A stretch of 64,000 nucleotides of DNA from Acinetobacter vivianii (GCF_014635885.1 NZ_BMDR01000001.1:310001-374000), one strand, 5' to 3'. Shown: positions 14,795 through 23,918, numbered from the stretch's first letter. The notes: a model not told the origin generated them from the letters alone. A program made the numbers and translations.

Positions 14795-14832
14795 GCCTGT
14801 CTTGTTGTACGTAGCTGTACGGAGGTGCGTTT

Positions 14833-15285
14833 ATGGCGGCACTAAAAGAGCCTGTAAAAATCTTTATAGTTCAGTCTCTTGCTTGCCGTGATACCCCTCA
14901 AGAGGTAGTGGAGAGCGTCAAACAAGAATTTGGAGTTGATGTTACCCGTAGTCAATGTCAATCCTACGATCCGACCAAATATTCTGGTCGTAATCTAAGT
15001 GTGAAATATGTCGACCTGTTCAATGAGACCAGGAAGAAATTTGATGACGGCTTAATAGATATCCCTATCGCTAACAAACATTACCGCTTGCGCCAGTATC
15101 AAAAATACTTGGATATATCACGTAACGTTAAAACCAAAATGAAGTTACTTGAACAGGCGGCAAAAGATAGCGGTGGTCAGTACACCAATAAGATTGAAAG
15201 CTCAGTCAAAAATGAAACTTCATATCCATCTGGTTTAGGGCATTTTTATGGCAGAAAATCTACCGACACTGAATCCAGCTCTTGA
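14833..15285 (+). CDS. terS: Terminase small subunit (DUF2280)
   Basis: A 150-aa protein. The N-terminus AALKEPVKIFIVQSLACRDT with PQEVVESVKQEFGVDVTRSQ and YDPTKYSGRNLS is the DUF2280 pattern, found as the DNA-recognition subunit of phage terminases. GGAGG lies before the ATG. It overlaps the large subunit gene by 38 bp. It would bind the packaging site and hand the DNA to the large subunit. Confidence 0.85.
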   Translation: MAALKEPVKIFIVQSLACRDTPQEVVESVKQEFGVDVTRSQCQSYDPTKYSGRNLSVKYVDLFNETRKKFDDGLIDIPIANKHYRLRQYQKYLDISRNVKTKMKLLEQAAKDSGGQYTNKIESSVKNETSYPSGLGHFYGRKSTDTESSS

Positions 15286-16612
15286 GGATTTTTGGTTAGA
15301 ACCAGCACGTAATAAAGTTTTATACGGCGGACGGTTTTCATCAAAGTCTTGGGATGCAGCAGGATTCTCTATTTTTCTTTCAGACAACTATAAATTGCGG
15401 GTTCTTTGCGCACGACAGTTCCAAAATAAGATTGAAGAATCAGTTTATTCTTTGCTGAAGGTGCAAATTGAACGTTTCGGCTTAAAGGACCGCTTCCGAA
15501 TTCTAAATAATAAGATTGAAAATATTTATACCGGTTCTGAATATTTATTCTATGGTTTATGGCGAAATATTGATGAGATTAAGTCATTAGAAGGTGTGGA
15601 TATTTGTTGGCTTGAAGAGGCGCACAATATTACTAAGGAGCAGTGGGAAATATTAGAGCCAACAATTCGAAAAGAGCATTCACAATTTTGGATTGTTTTT
15701 AATCCTAAGCTCACTACCGATTTTGTATATCGTCGTTTCGTGACTAATCCACCACCTAATACAGTGGTCCGTAAAATTAACTACCCAGATAATCCTTTCC
15801 TTTCTCAAACAGCTCTTGCTATTGCTGCAGCGGCAAAAGAAGAGGATGAGGATAACTATAACCATGTTTATATGGGATATGCCAAGGAAGATGATGATTC
15901 AGTCATTATTAAGCGAAGTTGGATCCTTGCGGCCATTGATGCTCATCTTATTTTAGGATTTGAAGGGCTGGGGACCAAAAGGGTAGGTTTTGACGTTGCT
16001 GATGATGGTGATGATAAATGTGCAAACGCTTTAAGTCATGGATCAATTCTGCATGATGTAGATGAGTGGAAAGGTCAAGAGGATGAACTCTTGGAGAGCT
16101 GTACACGGACTTATACATTGGCAGAAAGATATCAAGCTCGAATCATTTATGACTCTATTGGAGTGGGTGCTTCAGCTGGTTCAAAATTCAAAGAGTTAAA
16201 TAAATTGCGCCGTCTGCACATTAAGTATTTAAAGTTTAATGCAGCCGACGCAGTGCATAATCCTGAGGGTATCTATGACGGCACACAGGTGAAGAACAAA
16301 GATATGTTCTACAACTTAAAAGCTCAAGCATGGTGGTTGTTGGCAGATCGGTTCAGAAATACCTATAACGCTGTTAAGAAAGGGCATAAATATCCAATTG
16401 ATAAGTTGATCAGCATTTCCAGTGAATGCTCACACTTGGAACAATTAATGGATGAGCTATCTGCCCCAAGACGTCAAACTGCGGCCGATGGTCGTGTAGT
16501 GGTAGAGAGTAAAAAGGATTTAAAAAAACGTGGTGTTGAAAGCCCCAACGTTGCAGATGCTGTTGTTATGACGTTTGCACCTATTGCACATGCATCCACT
16601 GTATTTGATTAG
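15248..16612 (+). CDS. terL: Terminase large subunit
   Basis: A 454-aa packaging motor. The ATPase half has a Walker A-like loop, GGRFSSKS, at residues 27-34 and Walker B in VDICWLEEAH near 117-126. The RNaseH-like nuclease half shows VGFDVADDGDDKCA, IIYDSIGVGAS and SPNVADAVVM with the metal-binding Asp residues. The type is PBSX/Terminase_3-like. The start overlaps terS; the portal gene begins eight bases after its stop. Confidence 0.93.
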   Translation: MAENLPTLNPALEDFWLEPARNKVLYGGRFSSKSWDAAGFSIFLSDNYKLRVLCARQFQNKIEESVYSLLKVQIERFGLKDRFRILNNKIENIYTGSEYLFYGLWRNIDEIKSLEGVDICWLEEAHNITKEQWEILEPTIRKEHSQFWIVFNPKLTTDFVYRRFVTNPPPNTVVRKINYPDNPFLSQTALAIAAAAKEEDEDNYNHVYMGYAKEDDDSVIIKRSWILAAIDAHLILGFEGLGTKRVGFDVADDGDDKCANALSHGSILHDVDEWKGQEDELLESCTRTYTLAERYQARIIYDSIGVGASAGSKFKELNKLRRLHIKYLKFNAADAVHNPEGIYDGTQVKNKDMFYNLKAQAWWLLADRFRNTYNAVKKGHKYPIDKLISISSECSHLEQLMDELSAPRRQTAADGRVVVESKKDLKKRGVESPNVADAVVMTFAPIAHASTVFD

Positions 16613-16620
16613 GAAAAATT

Positions 16621-17955
16621 ATGGCTGAGAATAAAAAGCCCGATGCTATTGGCGATGCAGGGGCTTATACAAATTTTGTCTCCAACATTGGTACTGAGCG
16701 TGACAAGGCATCACATGGACATTTCGTAAAGAAGACTATTCCAGATGATCAACTTGAAGCGGTCTATCAACATTGGTTAGCTAAACGGATTGTGAATCGC
16801 CCTGCCAGTGACATGTTACGGGCAGGCTGGTTCTATGAAGGCATTCAGGATAATGACCTGGCTAAGCTTGAGGAGGCATGTAAGCGCTTTAATCTGGATG
16901 GTGTCTTATTGTCTAGTTTGGTGCTATCTCGCTTGTACGGCGTTACTTATGTGCTGCTAGGCACGGTTGATGGTGGTAATTTGGACCAGCCATTTGAGTT
17001 GAATAAATTAGGCATTGGCCGTTTGGAGTTTTTCACTGTACTGAAGAAAAAGTACATTGAGGCAGATACCACCAAGTATTTGCCACCAAGTCAATGTGGT
17101 GGCCTTATCAAACAGCCAGAGTTCTACAAGCTCAACATCGATGGTAAATCCAATCAGCGCATTCATCACAGTCGTCTTATTAAATTTAGTCATGCCGATG
17201 TAGTGAATGAAGATCCGCAAAGCGTGTTGCAGGAAGTTTATGAGGAACTGCTAGACCACGCATCAGTTAAAAAGGCATCGGCAAGTTTGGTCCATGAATC
17301 TAAAATCGATGTGATTAGTACGCCAGGACTGGTGGATAAGATCAAAGAGGATATGAAGGCAGTAGCTGAACGTTTCTTGAGTGTCGGTCTGTTAAAGAGC
17401 CTGAACGGCATGATCGTTTTAGATAAGGAAGAGGAATATAACTCTAAGACTTATAACTTTGCCGGCCTGCCCGACATGATGCGCGAGTTCTCAATTCAAG
17501 CATCTGGTGCTGCAGAAATGCCATACACGATTCTGTTTGGTCAATCACCTGCAGGCATGAATGCCACGGGTGAGCATGATACACGCAACTATTATGATAG
17601 TATCGCGACAAAGCAGACTTGGACGCTTAAACCCTTCATGTTGCGACTATTGGCAGTGATCTGTCAGACATCATTTGGCCGTCAGATACCTGGTCTTGGC
17701 ATTGTGTTTAATCCATTGTGGCAGCTTGATGCCAAAGTTCGCGCTGAGGTAGAAAAGGCCAATGCGGAACGAGATGCTAAATATCTGGAAATGGGCATTA
17801 TCACGGAACCACAGATTGCACGGCAGCTAGTTATTGATGAGGTCTACTCTGTGATCGATGAGAAGCATATCAAACAGCTTGAATTAATGGTGAATGTTGA
17901 TGACGACGATAATCCAGATATTGAAACCCCACCTGCAGGAAGCCAAAAAGCGTAA
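16621..17955 (+). CDS. Portal protein (DUF1073 family)
   Basis: A 444-aa protein. DQLEAVYQHWLAKRIVNRPA, MLRAGWFYEG, HHSRLIKFSH and EMPYTILFGQSPAGMNATGE are typical of DUF1073-type portals, which form the dodecameric DNA channel at one capsid vertex. No extra N-terminal domain is fused. Its 3' end overlaps the next gene by 62 bp. Confidence 0.9.
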   Translation: MAENKKPDAIGDAGAYTNFVSNIGTERDKASHGHFVKKTIPDDQLEAVYQHWLAKRIVNRPASDMLRAGWFYEGIQDNDLAKLEEACKRFNLDGVLLSSLVLSRLYGVTYVLLGTVDGGNLDQPFELNKLGIGRLEFFTVLKKKYIEADTTKYLPPSQCGGLIKQPEFYKLNIDGKSNQRIHHSRLIKFSHADVVNEDPQSVLQEVYEELLDHASVKKASASLVHESKIDVISTPGLVDKIKEDMKAVAERFLSVGLLKSLNGMIVLDKEEEYNSKTYNFAGLPDMMREFSIQASGAAEMPYTILFGQSPAGMNATGEHDTRNYYDSIATKQTWTLKPFMLRLLAVICQTSFGRQIPGLGIVFNPLWQLDAKVRAEVEKANAERDAKYLEMGIITEPQIARQLVIDEVYSVIDEKHIKQLELMVNVDDDDNPDIETPPAGSQKA

Positions 17956-18712
17956 GAAGGGACGAAAGGCAACCAAGCCAAGACCAGTAAAGGTGAATCG
18001 CCGTATTGAGTTTTACTACATGCGGCAATTACTGGCCATTTCCCAATATTGCCAGGAACAGACCAAGGATCTAGTTATCCCTACTGTTGGTCAGAATATT
18101 GGTGATGCTTGGTTTTCAGACATGATTACGGCGTTCCGGGAAAAACTGACAAAATACGTTGTAGAGGTCTCAAGGCCCGTAGCTACGAAAGTTGTCAACG
18201 ATACCCGGAAGGAAGTTGATAAGCAGATAGCAGAGCACACCAAGTCAATTATTGGGGTGGATCTTACGCCGTTCTATCGTGCCTCAGATATTCAGGATGT
18301 TGTTGATACCAATATCGAGGCGAACGTTTCTTTAATTAGATCGATACCAAGCCAATACGCCGACAAGGTAGAAGCTCTGGTTTTAAATGCGCTACAGACG
18401 GGACAGACTAATGAGGAACTGGCAAAGGCAATTGCCAAGCTCGGTCAAACTACCGATTACCGTGCACGTTTAATTGCTGCAGATCAGATGGGCAAGATTA
18501 ATGGTCAAATTAATAAAGCGAGGCAGTTGTCGATGGGTGTTGAGACTTATACCTGGCAAACGGCCAAAGATGAGCGTGTTCGGTTAGACCATCGACATAA
18601 GCAGGGTGAGACGTTTAGATGGGATGACCCGCCAGCTGGTGGCCATCCTGGTGAGCCTATCCGATGCCGTTGTACGGCGTTGCCTAATTATGAGGATATA
18701 CTTATTGATTAA
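17894..18712 (+). CDS. Mu F-like head morphogenesis protein
   Basis: A 272-aa protein. The C-terminal half has the Mu gpF-like domain: TDYRARLIAADQMGKINGQI, YTWQTAKDERVRLDHRHKQG, and GGHPGEPIRCRCTALP with paired Cys. It is a minor capsid or head assembly protein usually encoded right after the portal. The N-terminal half is helical. The start lies within the portal gene in another frame. A minus-strand gene overlaps its last 11 bp. Confidence 0.88.
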   Translation: MLMTTIIQILKPHLQEAKKRKKGRKATKPRPVKVNRRIEFYYMRQLLAISQYCQEQTKDLVIPTVGQNIGDAWFSDMITAFREKLTKYVVEVSRPVATKVVNDTRKEVDKQIAEHTKSIIGVDLTPFYRASDIQDVVDTNIEANVSLIRSIPSQYADKVEALVLNALQTGQTNEELAKAIAKLGQTTDYRARLIAADQMGKINGQINKARQLSMGVETYTWQTAKDERVRLDHRHKQGETFRWDDPPAGGHPGEPIRCRCTALPNYEDILID

Positions 18713-19235
18713 AGGCCTCATTTTTTTGTTTGAGCTCTTCAATTTGTCTTAAGTATCCATTATGAGCATTATATATACTTCCTTTTGATGTAATTAGGTG
18801 TTTTAAATATCTTTCTAGTTCTTGTAATGATGGATTTTGTTTTTCATTACTTAACTCTTTTATTAGAGTATTGACTACATCTTCTGGTGCATTTAATTGA
18901 TTTAATTGCATATCAAAATATTCATGATAGTCGTAATCAAAACCAATAACATTACTTTCAAGGGATAAGTTACGTGCCTGAAGTAATTTTGAAAATTCAG
19001 ATTTAAGAGCGTTATGTTTGTGTTTGATTTCATAAATTAAATCTTTGCATTCATAGGCGGCACTAAGTATTGCTAATTTTAATTCAAATAGTCTTTGATC
19101 TTGAGATAGTTTTATTTGTTTTTTTGCATACAATGCTGCAATCACAGCAAGTACCAATCCTATTATTGCAAGAATCGTTTGTATTTGATCCGAATTATTA
19201 CCGATCACTAACCAAGTATTTATTAGAGGATTCAT
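18702..19235 (-). CDS. Antisense membrane-anchored accessory protein
   Basis: A 177-aa protein encoded against the head operon. One N-terminal TM helix (about residues 18-38, TILAIIGLVLAVIAALYAKK) precedes a mostly helical cytoplasmic region. The gene is AT-rich compared with its neighbours and has an AGGTAG ribosome site before ATG 19235. Orientation and composition mark it as a moron probably expressed in the lysogen. No family is recognised. Confidence 0.65.
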   Translation of the reverse strand: MNPLINTWLVIGNNSDQIQTILAIIGLVLAVIAALYAKKQIKLSQDQRLFELKLAILSAAYECKDLIYEIKHKHNALKSEFSKLLQARNLSLESNVIGFDYDYHEYFDMQLNQLNAPEDVVNTLIKELSNEKQNPSLQELERYLKHLITSKGSIYNAHNGYLRQIEELKQKNEAFNQ

Positions 19236-19286
19236 TTATCTACCTTTATGTTTTTTTAATAGTTTAATTTTTATCAGATTAAAGAG

Positions 19287-19308
19287 CCACCTTTTAAGGT
19301 GGTTTTTT
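19287..19308 (+). terminator. Intrinsic terminator
   Basis: CCACCTT-TT-AAGGTGG followed by six T, between the antisense accessory gene and the prohead protease. The stem is symmetrical, but only the plus strand has a T-run. Confidence 0.75.
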
Positions 19309-19322
19309 ATTGGGCGCAATTC

Positions 19323-20519
19323 ATGAAAATAATTTATCAACTCAAAGTTGGTGACTTTGCGCCAAGCGAATCCTCTCGTTCATTTACCAAAGAAGGGTAT
19401 CTGAAATGCGTGAATGTGCGCTTGGCCAAAGCACCTCAGGTAAGGCAGTACTACGCATACGAGTTTCCTAATCTGGAAGGATTTACCCCCGATCAGAACA
19501 TTAATGTCTACACACCAGCTGAAGAACTCTTTAAGCCCGAGACTATTAAGAGTTTCAATGGCGTAGATGTTACTGACTACCATCCTCCCAAAAATGAGAT
19601 TAATGCCTCTAACTGGAAGGATTACCACATTGGCTACTGTGAGAACGTGCGCCAAGAGGGTGATTATCTGGTTGGGGATTTGCTCATCAAGGACAAGATC
19701 AGTATCGATCTTATCCAAAGCAATGAGCGTATCGAGATGTCACTCGGTTATGCAGCAATTTTAGTTCTTGAGCAAGGTACGGCGCCAGATGGTACGCCGT
19801 ATCAAGCCAAGTTTATCAATTTTAACGGCGATCACATGGCGCTGGTGAAATACGGCCGTTGCGGGGGCGATTGCCGCATCGGTGACCAAAACCAAACTCT
19901 AAAAGGGGCAACAACAATGGAAGTAAATGTAAACGGTATGCGTTTTGAAATTGGCGATAACAAAGCCTTGGCAGATGCATTGAAGATTCAAGAAGAGCAA
20001 CTGAAGAACCTGAAGGCTGCAAAATTGAAAGTAGGTGATCAACAGTTTTCGATCGGAGATGAGTTAACAGCCGTTCAAGCTGTTGTAGATAAACTCCATA
20101 CCGATAAAGCCACCCTTGAACAGAAAGTGGGGGATCTGGAACGCAATCAGATTACGCCTGAGAAACTGGAGCAGGCGGCAACTGAACGAGCAACTGTTAT
20201 TGCGGATGCTAAAGCGTTGGTACCAACGATTAAAACGGAAGGTTGCAGTTGTGAGCAGATCAAGCGTGATGTGATTGCAGCTAAAGCTGGTGATGCTTTG
20301 GTCGGTGCACTGTTGGGATCTGTTTCAGTAGGTGATGCCAAGCCTGAGCAGATCGATACCGCATTCCGCGCATTATCTGCAGTTAAAGGTACGGTACCAA
20401 CCAATTCAGTAGGTGATGCATTAAATGACCAACAACACAATAAAGTTGGTGATGGCAAGCCTGCAGGCGGTGGGGATGAAAAGACCTACAGTAAAGAAGA
20501 TGCATACAAAACAATCTAA
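19323..20519 (+). CDS. Prohead protease with C-terminal scaffold (DUF2213)
   Basis: A 398-aa protein. The N-terminal about 180 residues match the DUF2213 protease layout (ITIDYHPP-like VTDYHPPKNEINASNWK, GYCENVRQEGDYLVGDLLI, ISLGY-like MSLGYAAILV, FNGDHMALVKYGRCGGDCRI). The C-terminal half is a helical, Lys/Glu/Gln-rich scaffold-like region. An internal ATG at 19917 with AAAAGGGG upstream would give a separate scaffold of about 200 aa. The start ATG at 19323 follows the terminator; an earlier frame start would lie in that stem. Confidence 0.85.
   Translation: MKIIYQLKVGDFAPSESSRSFTKEGYLKCVNVRLAKAPQVRQYYAYEFPNLEGFTPDQNINVYTPAEELFKPETIKSFNGVDVTDYHPPKNEINASNWKDYHIGYCENVRQEGDYLVGDLLIKDKISIDLIQSNERIEMSLGYAAILVLEQGTAPDGTPYQAKFINFNGDHMALVKYGRCGGDCRIGDQNQTLKGATTMEVNVNGMRFEIGDNKALADALKIQEEQLKNLKAAKLKVGDQQFSIGDELTAVQAVVDKLHTDKATLEQKVGDLERNQITPEKLEQAATERATVIADAKALVPTIKTEGCSCEQIKRDVIAAKAGDALVGALLGSVSVGDAKPEQIDTAFRALSAVKGTVPTNSVGDALNDQQHNKVGDGKPAGGGDEKTYSKEDAYKTI
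19917..20519 (+). CDS. Predicted nested scaffold protein (internal start)
   Basis: An in-frame internal start in the protease gene. AAAAGGGG at 19901-19908 is eight bases before ATG 19917, a better ribosome site than that of the full-length gene. The product, MEVNVNGMRFEIGDNKALAD..., is largely coiled-coil (KIQEEQLKNLKAAKL) as expected for a scaffold. It parallels lambda C/Nu3. The existence of the shorter product is inferred. Confidence 0.5.
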   Translation: MEVNVNGMRFEIGDNKALADALKIQEEQLKNLKAAKLKVGDQQFSIGDELTAVQAVVDKLHTDKATLEQKVGDLERNQITPEKLEQAATERATVIADAKALVPTIKTEGCSCEQIKRDVIAAKAGDALVGALLGSVSVGDAKPEQIDTAFRALSAVKGTVPTNSVGDALNDQQHNKVGDGKPAGGGDEKTYSKEDAYKTI

Positions 20520-20532
20520 GGGGATGTAAATC

Positions 20533-21003
20533 ATGGTTAAGCAATACGATGCCGTACCAGGCATGAAATTTCACCTCATTGGGCCTGAGGATATTTTATC
20601 CCTACCAGTATCTGGTTCAGTTTTGGTAAATGACGGTGATGTTGTGGTACGTACTGCAGACGGTAAAACGGTTACTGCAGTAACGGGGGCAACCAATACC
20701 AAGTTTGGGATTATTCTGCGCCACGGCGTAGGTAAGTCAGGCAAAACAGCTGATGGCAAAGAAGCCTATAAGGCAACCGATGTTGCGCCAGTCATGACGA
20801 TTGGTTCAATTTGGGTGAAAACCACAGCTCCTGTTACTGACATTAACACAAAGGTTTATGTCAAAACGGCTAATGGCACTACAGCAGCGCCGTTGGGTTC
20901 TTTATCTCCAACTGCAACAGATGGTACCGAGTTACCGAACGCATCTTGGGAAACAATTTCAAATGAGCAGGGCTTAGCTGCTGTTCGATTACGTGGGGCA
21001 TAA
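20533..21003 (+). CDS. Head decoration/cement protein
   Basis: A 156-aa Gly/Thr/Val-rich, beta-rich protein (SLPVSGSVLVNDGDVVVRTADG, KFGIILRHGVG, ASWETISNEQGLAAVRLRG). It lies between scaffold and major capsid genes, where phage cement proteins that stabilise the expanded capsid are encoded. Identification is by position and composition. Confidence 0.7.
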   Translation: MVKQYDAVPGMKFHLIGPEDILSLPVSGSVLVNDGDVVVRTADGKTVTAVTGATNTKFGIILRHGVGKSGKTADGKEAYKATDVAPVMTIGSIWVKTTAPVTDINTKVYVKTANGTTAAPLGSLSPTATDGTELPNASWETISNEQGLAAVRLRGA

Positions 21004-21008
21004 TAATT

Positions 21009-21983
21009 ATGAGTAAATTGGCGGCAATGAAGCTACGTTTAACGCCTGTAGCTCAAATGGTTCAAGCAAATATTGGTGATGCATTTAACATTGATGCATT
21101 GGCCCAACTATTCGTTAAACTGGAAGAATTTAACGAAATGGACCCACAGCTACAGCAGGTCATGGATTACGCCAAGTACATCCCTGTTAAACCTGTAAGC
21201 GGTGTGTTCGGTGGTGGTGAAGTCTTAACCCGTAAAAAGGGTGTTGGTATTGGTAAAGAATATTCTGGTACCGGGAATGATATTCCTGTGGCAGAAGTCG
21301 ATTACGACACTGTATCGCTACCAATTAAGGTAGGTACCATCAGTTACTGGTATTCTGTACTTGAGCTAGAAACTGCTCAGAAAATGAATATTGCACTTGA
21401 ACCGGACAAGGTTCAGTCAGCGCGTTTAGCCGCTGAACGTCACCTAAGTAACATTGCCTGGTATGGCAATGCAAATATTGGTGTCATGGGCTTCTTAAAT
21501 CAAACTGGTGTGACGGTTGTAACCGCTCAGCATGACTGGGCTATGGCAACCATTGAAGAGATCTTAGGTGACTTTAACTCAAGCCTTGCGGATGCTGAAG
21601 ATCAGATCGATGGTGATGTTTCTGTACAGCCCGATACTTACTTAATGGCATCCAATCAATATAAGCACCTTTCAACCCGAATCGTTCCTGATTCTGGTGG
21701 TAAAACTTTCTTGAAGTTCATTGAAGAAAATAACATTTTTGCCACCCAGAATAAGCCATTAACCATCCGTGGATTAGGCCGTTCCAATGGCAAGGGTACA
21801 GCAGGCGCCGACCGTTCTATCATTTACCGCCGTGATCCTTCATGTATTCAAATGAAATGCAATGACGTCACGTTTTTGGCGGCTCAGCCGGTTGGACTGG
21901 ATATTAAGGTACCAGGTCACTACAAATACCAAGGCGTATGGTTGAAGCGCGTTGATTCACTTCGTTATCTGGACCACGCATAA
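21009..21983 (+). CDS. Major capsid protein (DUF2184)
   Basis: A 324-aa protein with DUF2184 capsid features: AKYIPVKPVSGVFGGGEVLT, YDTVSLPIKVGTISYWYSVLE, RHLSNIAWYGNANIGVMGFL and SIIYRRDPSCIQMKCNDVTF. It would assemble the HK97-fold icosahedral shell. It follows the protease/scaffold and cement genes in the usual order. Confidence 0.92.
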   Translation: MSKLAAMKLRLTPVAQMVQANIGDAFNIDALAQLFVKLEEFNEMDPQLQQVMDYAKYIPVKPVSGVFGGGEVLTRKKGVGIGKEYSGTGNDIPVAEVDYDTVSLPIKVGTISYWYSVLELETAQKMNIALEPDKVQSARLAAERHLSNIAWYGNANIGVMGFLNQTGVTVVTAQHDWAMATIEEILGDFNSSLADAEDQIDGDVSVQPDTYLMASNQYKHLSTRIVPDSGGKTFLKFIEENNIFATQNKPLTIRGLGRSNGKGTAGADRSIIYRRDPSCIQMKCNDVTFLAAQPVGLDIKVPGHYKYQGVWLKRVDSLRYLDHA

Positions 21984-21996
21984 GGATTAAAACCAC

Positions 21997-22398
21997 ATGA
22001 AATATTCATATACCTATAGCGGCTCTCAAGCCGCTTTTGTTTTTTCTGGTGTTGCTGTTTTACCTGTAGGTGTTCCAACGCTTATTGATGAAGAATCGCA
22101 TAAGAAACTCTCCAAAAATAAGTTTGCAAAACACTTGATTGAGGTGGGTGAGATTGATGTTCAGGAAATTGATGAGCCAAGCGAGCCTAAATCATCTGGT
22201 AAAACTAGTGGCCGTGGCGCTGGTGGTGGCAAAGGCAAGCAAAATGACGCCGCTGCCGATGCTGCCAAGGCTGCAGATGATGCGCAGAAAGCCGCCTTAG
22301 ATGCGGTCAAAGCTGAATTAAAAGAGCTTGGAGTTGCATTCAGTGATGATGAATCACTTGAGCAGCTGGAAGCCAAGTTGGCTCAAGCTAAGGAATAA
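21997..22398 (+). CDS. Structural-region protein with LEM/HeH-like C-terminus
   Basis: A 133-aa protein. A short beta-rich N-terminus (YSYTYSGSQAAFVFSGVAVL) is followed by a Gly/Ala/Lys-rich linker and a final helix-turn-helix-like segment, ELKELGVAFSDDESLEQLEA, reminiscent of HeH/LEM repeats. It is placed after the capsid gene and is probably a minor head protein. Function is unknown. Confidence 0.6.
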   Translation: MKYSYTYSGSQAAFVFSGVAVLPVGVPTLIDEESHKKLSKNKFAKHLIEVGEIDVQEIDEPSEPKSSGKTSGRGAGGGKGKQNDAAADAAKAADDAQKAALDAVKAELKELGVAFSDDESLEQLEAKLAQAKE

Positions 22399-22406
22399 GG
22401 TGTGCT

Positions 22407-22790
22407 ATGGACATACAAACGTTTCGCCAGAAGTTTGCCAATGATACGGCTTTAATTAATCTTCCAGATCCAGTCATTCAGGATGCACTTGAAGAGGCTG
22501 AGTTGGTCGTGTCACAGCTTGAGTTTGGTGCATTAAAGGAGCGTGCTGTAGGTCTGTATGCAGCACATATCCTTAAAGTTGAAACAAATAGCAAGGCTGG
22601 TAGTGCGTTCTCCAACGCATCCAGCATGACCATTGCTGGTCAGAGTGTGAGTTATTCACGATCGCAAAAAGAGAATTTCTTTGATCAGAGCATTTATGGC
22701 CAGCGTTACCTTGCCTTAAAAAATTCCATTCCAATTGATGATAAAGGCACTAACCCGAACCGTTTGGGCGTTGGTGCTTTTGTTGTGTAG
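22407..22790 (+). CDS. Head-tail connector protein (DUF4054)
   Basis: A 127-aa protein. DIQTFRQKFANDTALINLPD, IQDALEEAELVVSQLEFG, ERAVGLYAAHILKVETN and SVSYSRSQKENFFDQSIYG match DUF4054-type head completion proteins, which attach below the portal. Confidence 0.8.
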   Translation: MDIQTFRQKFANDTALINLPDPVIQDALEEAELVVSQLEFGALKERAVGLYAAHILKVETNSKAGSAFSNASSMTIAGQSVSYSRSQKENFFDQSIYGQRYLALKNSIPIDDKGTNPNRLGVGAFVV

Positions 22791-22800
22791 GAGAAAATAC

Positions 22801-22992
22801 ATGCGTTTTAAATATCAAGCGCCATCAGGTTATAAACCAACTACTTTGATTGTTGCCGACCAGATGCTGGAAGTAAAAAACGGCGTTGTTCAGTCGGATG
22901 ATGACATCATCAATCTTTTAAAGCCTTTAGGTTTTGAGCGCTATGTTGATGTGGTTGAAACTAAAAAGTCCACAGCAGCTGCAAAAGAGTAA
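22801..22992 (+). CDS. Small structural-region protein
   Basis: A 63-aa protein (MRFKYQAPSGYKPTTLIVAD...) with an AGGAG ribosome site before ATG 22801; a longer start would run into the connector gene. It lies among head-tail joining genes. Unknown, possibly a minor structural protein. Confidence 0.6.
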   Translation: MRFKYQAPSGYKPTTLIVADQMLEVKNGVVQSDDDIINLLKPLGFERYVDVVETKKSTAAAKE

Positions 22993-22999
22993 ATAAGTC

Positions 23000-23482
23000 A
23001 TGAGCGATACCCGTGTTGATGTCCAAGTCAATTTTGACGATATGAACGATCGCATCAGATTTGAAATAAGACGCACGATTAACGCTCTTACTTTAAGACT
23101 GCAGCGAACAATTCAGGAAGATATGCTGAGTGGCCAAAGGTTGAAAGTTCAATCTGGCCGCTTACGTGGATCTGTTTCATCTAAGGTTGAAGAGGATAAG
23201 GACTGGATCGAGGGAACGGTTGGGGCTGGTGGTGCATTGGTCCCTTATGCTTTTACCCATGAGTTTGGTTTAAATGGTTCTATGGGGGTGAAAGCTCATT
23301 TAAGGACCATTAAGCAAGCTTTTGGCCGTCCCATTTCACCGACTCAGGTCAATGTTAGGGCGCATTCACGAAATGTTCGGTTCAGAGAGTTGCGTTTTAT
23401 GCGTGATTCGCTGGATATGATTGCACGTATCGTGCCCAAAAATATTGATGCAGCAATTCAAAGAGGTGTGGCGGGTGGATAG
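23000..23482 (+). CDS. HK97 gp10-like tail completion protein
   Basis: A 160-aa protein. NALTLRLQRTIQEDMLSGQR, VQSGRLRGSVSSKV and VPYAFTHEFGLNG follow the gp10-like pattern in which a basic helix precedes a conserved SGxLRxS and a YAxxxEFG strand. It completes the head-tail interface. The stop overlaps the next gene. Confidence 0.82.
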   Translation: MSDTRVDVQVNFDDMNDRIRFEIRRTINALTLRLQRTIQEDMLSGQRLKVQSGRLRGSVSSKVEEDKDWIEGTVGAGGALVPYAFTHEFGLNGSMGVKAHLRTIKQAFGRPISPTQVNVRAHSRNVRFRELRFMRDSLDMIARIVPKNIDAAIQRGVAGG

Positions 23483-23918
23483 TGAAGCAATATATCAAGC
23501 GCTGTTTGATCGATTGAGTACTAAAGTCGAGGGATTAATAACGGTCAGCCGCCGTTTACGTCATTTTAATCATGTGTTGCCAGTTGAACGGCCAGCAATG
23601 TTCATTACCCAAGGCAATCAGCAAGAAGGACCAGTAAAGGGCTTAAACGCGAAGATAGAGCTTGCTGCAGAGGTTTATCTTTATATCCATGAAGCGGATA
23701 AGGATAAGCCGCCATCAGCGCAATTAAATATCTTTGTTGATCGTATTCGTGCAGCGATTAAACCAGACTTTCCAGAAATGTGTGAATACCAGACCTTAGG
23801 TGGAACGGTTGAGCATTGTTGGATTGATGGAACAATTGAGGTCTACGAAGCGGTCGAGAATATGCTTGATGACCAGGCTATTGCGATTGTCCCTATCCGG
23901 ATCCTTACAACCAATTAA
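23475..23918 (+). CDS. Tail terminator-like protein
   Basis: A 147-aa protein starting at GTG 23475, preceded by AGAGG. DSEAIYQALFDRLSTKVEGL, RPAMFITQGNQ and a long acidic C-terminal strand region suit the small tail-terminator/minor tail proteins encoded between gp10-like and tube genes. Identification is by position and general fold. A longer frame exists upstream but lies within the gp10-like gene. A weak hairpin with ACCGCC/GGCGGT follows at 23936-23951. Confidence 0.65.
   Translation: MDSEAIYQALFDRLSTKVEGLITVSRRLRHFNHVLPVERPAMFITQGNQQEGPVKGLNAKIELAAEVYLYIHEADKDKPPSAQLNIFVDRIRAAIKPDFPEMCEYQTLGGTVEHCWIDGTIEVYEAVENMLDDQAIAIVPIRILTTN

Noticed and set aside
16621..17955. An anti-CBASS Acb1 domain fused to the portal
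   Set aside because: Length and motifs fit a plain DUF1073 portal; no extra 2H-phosphoesterase HxT motifs were seen.
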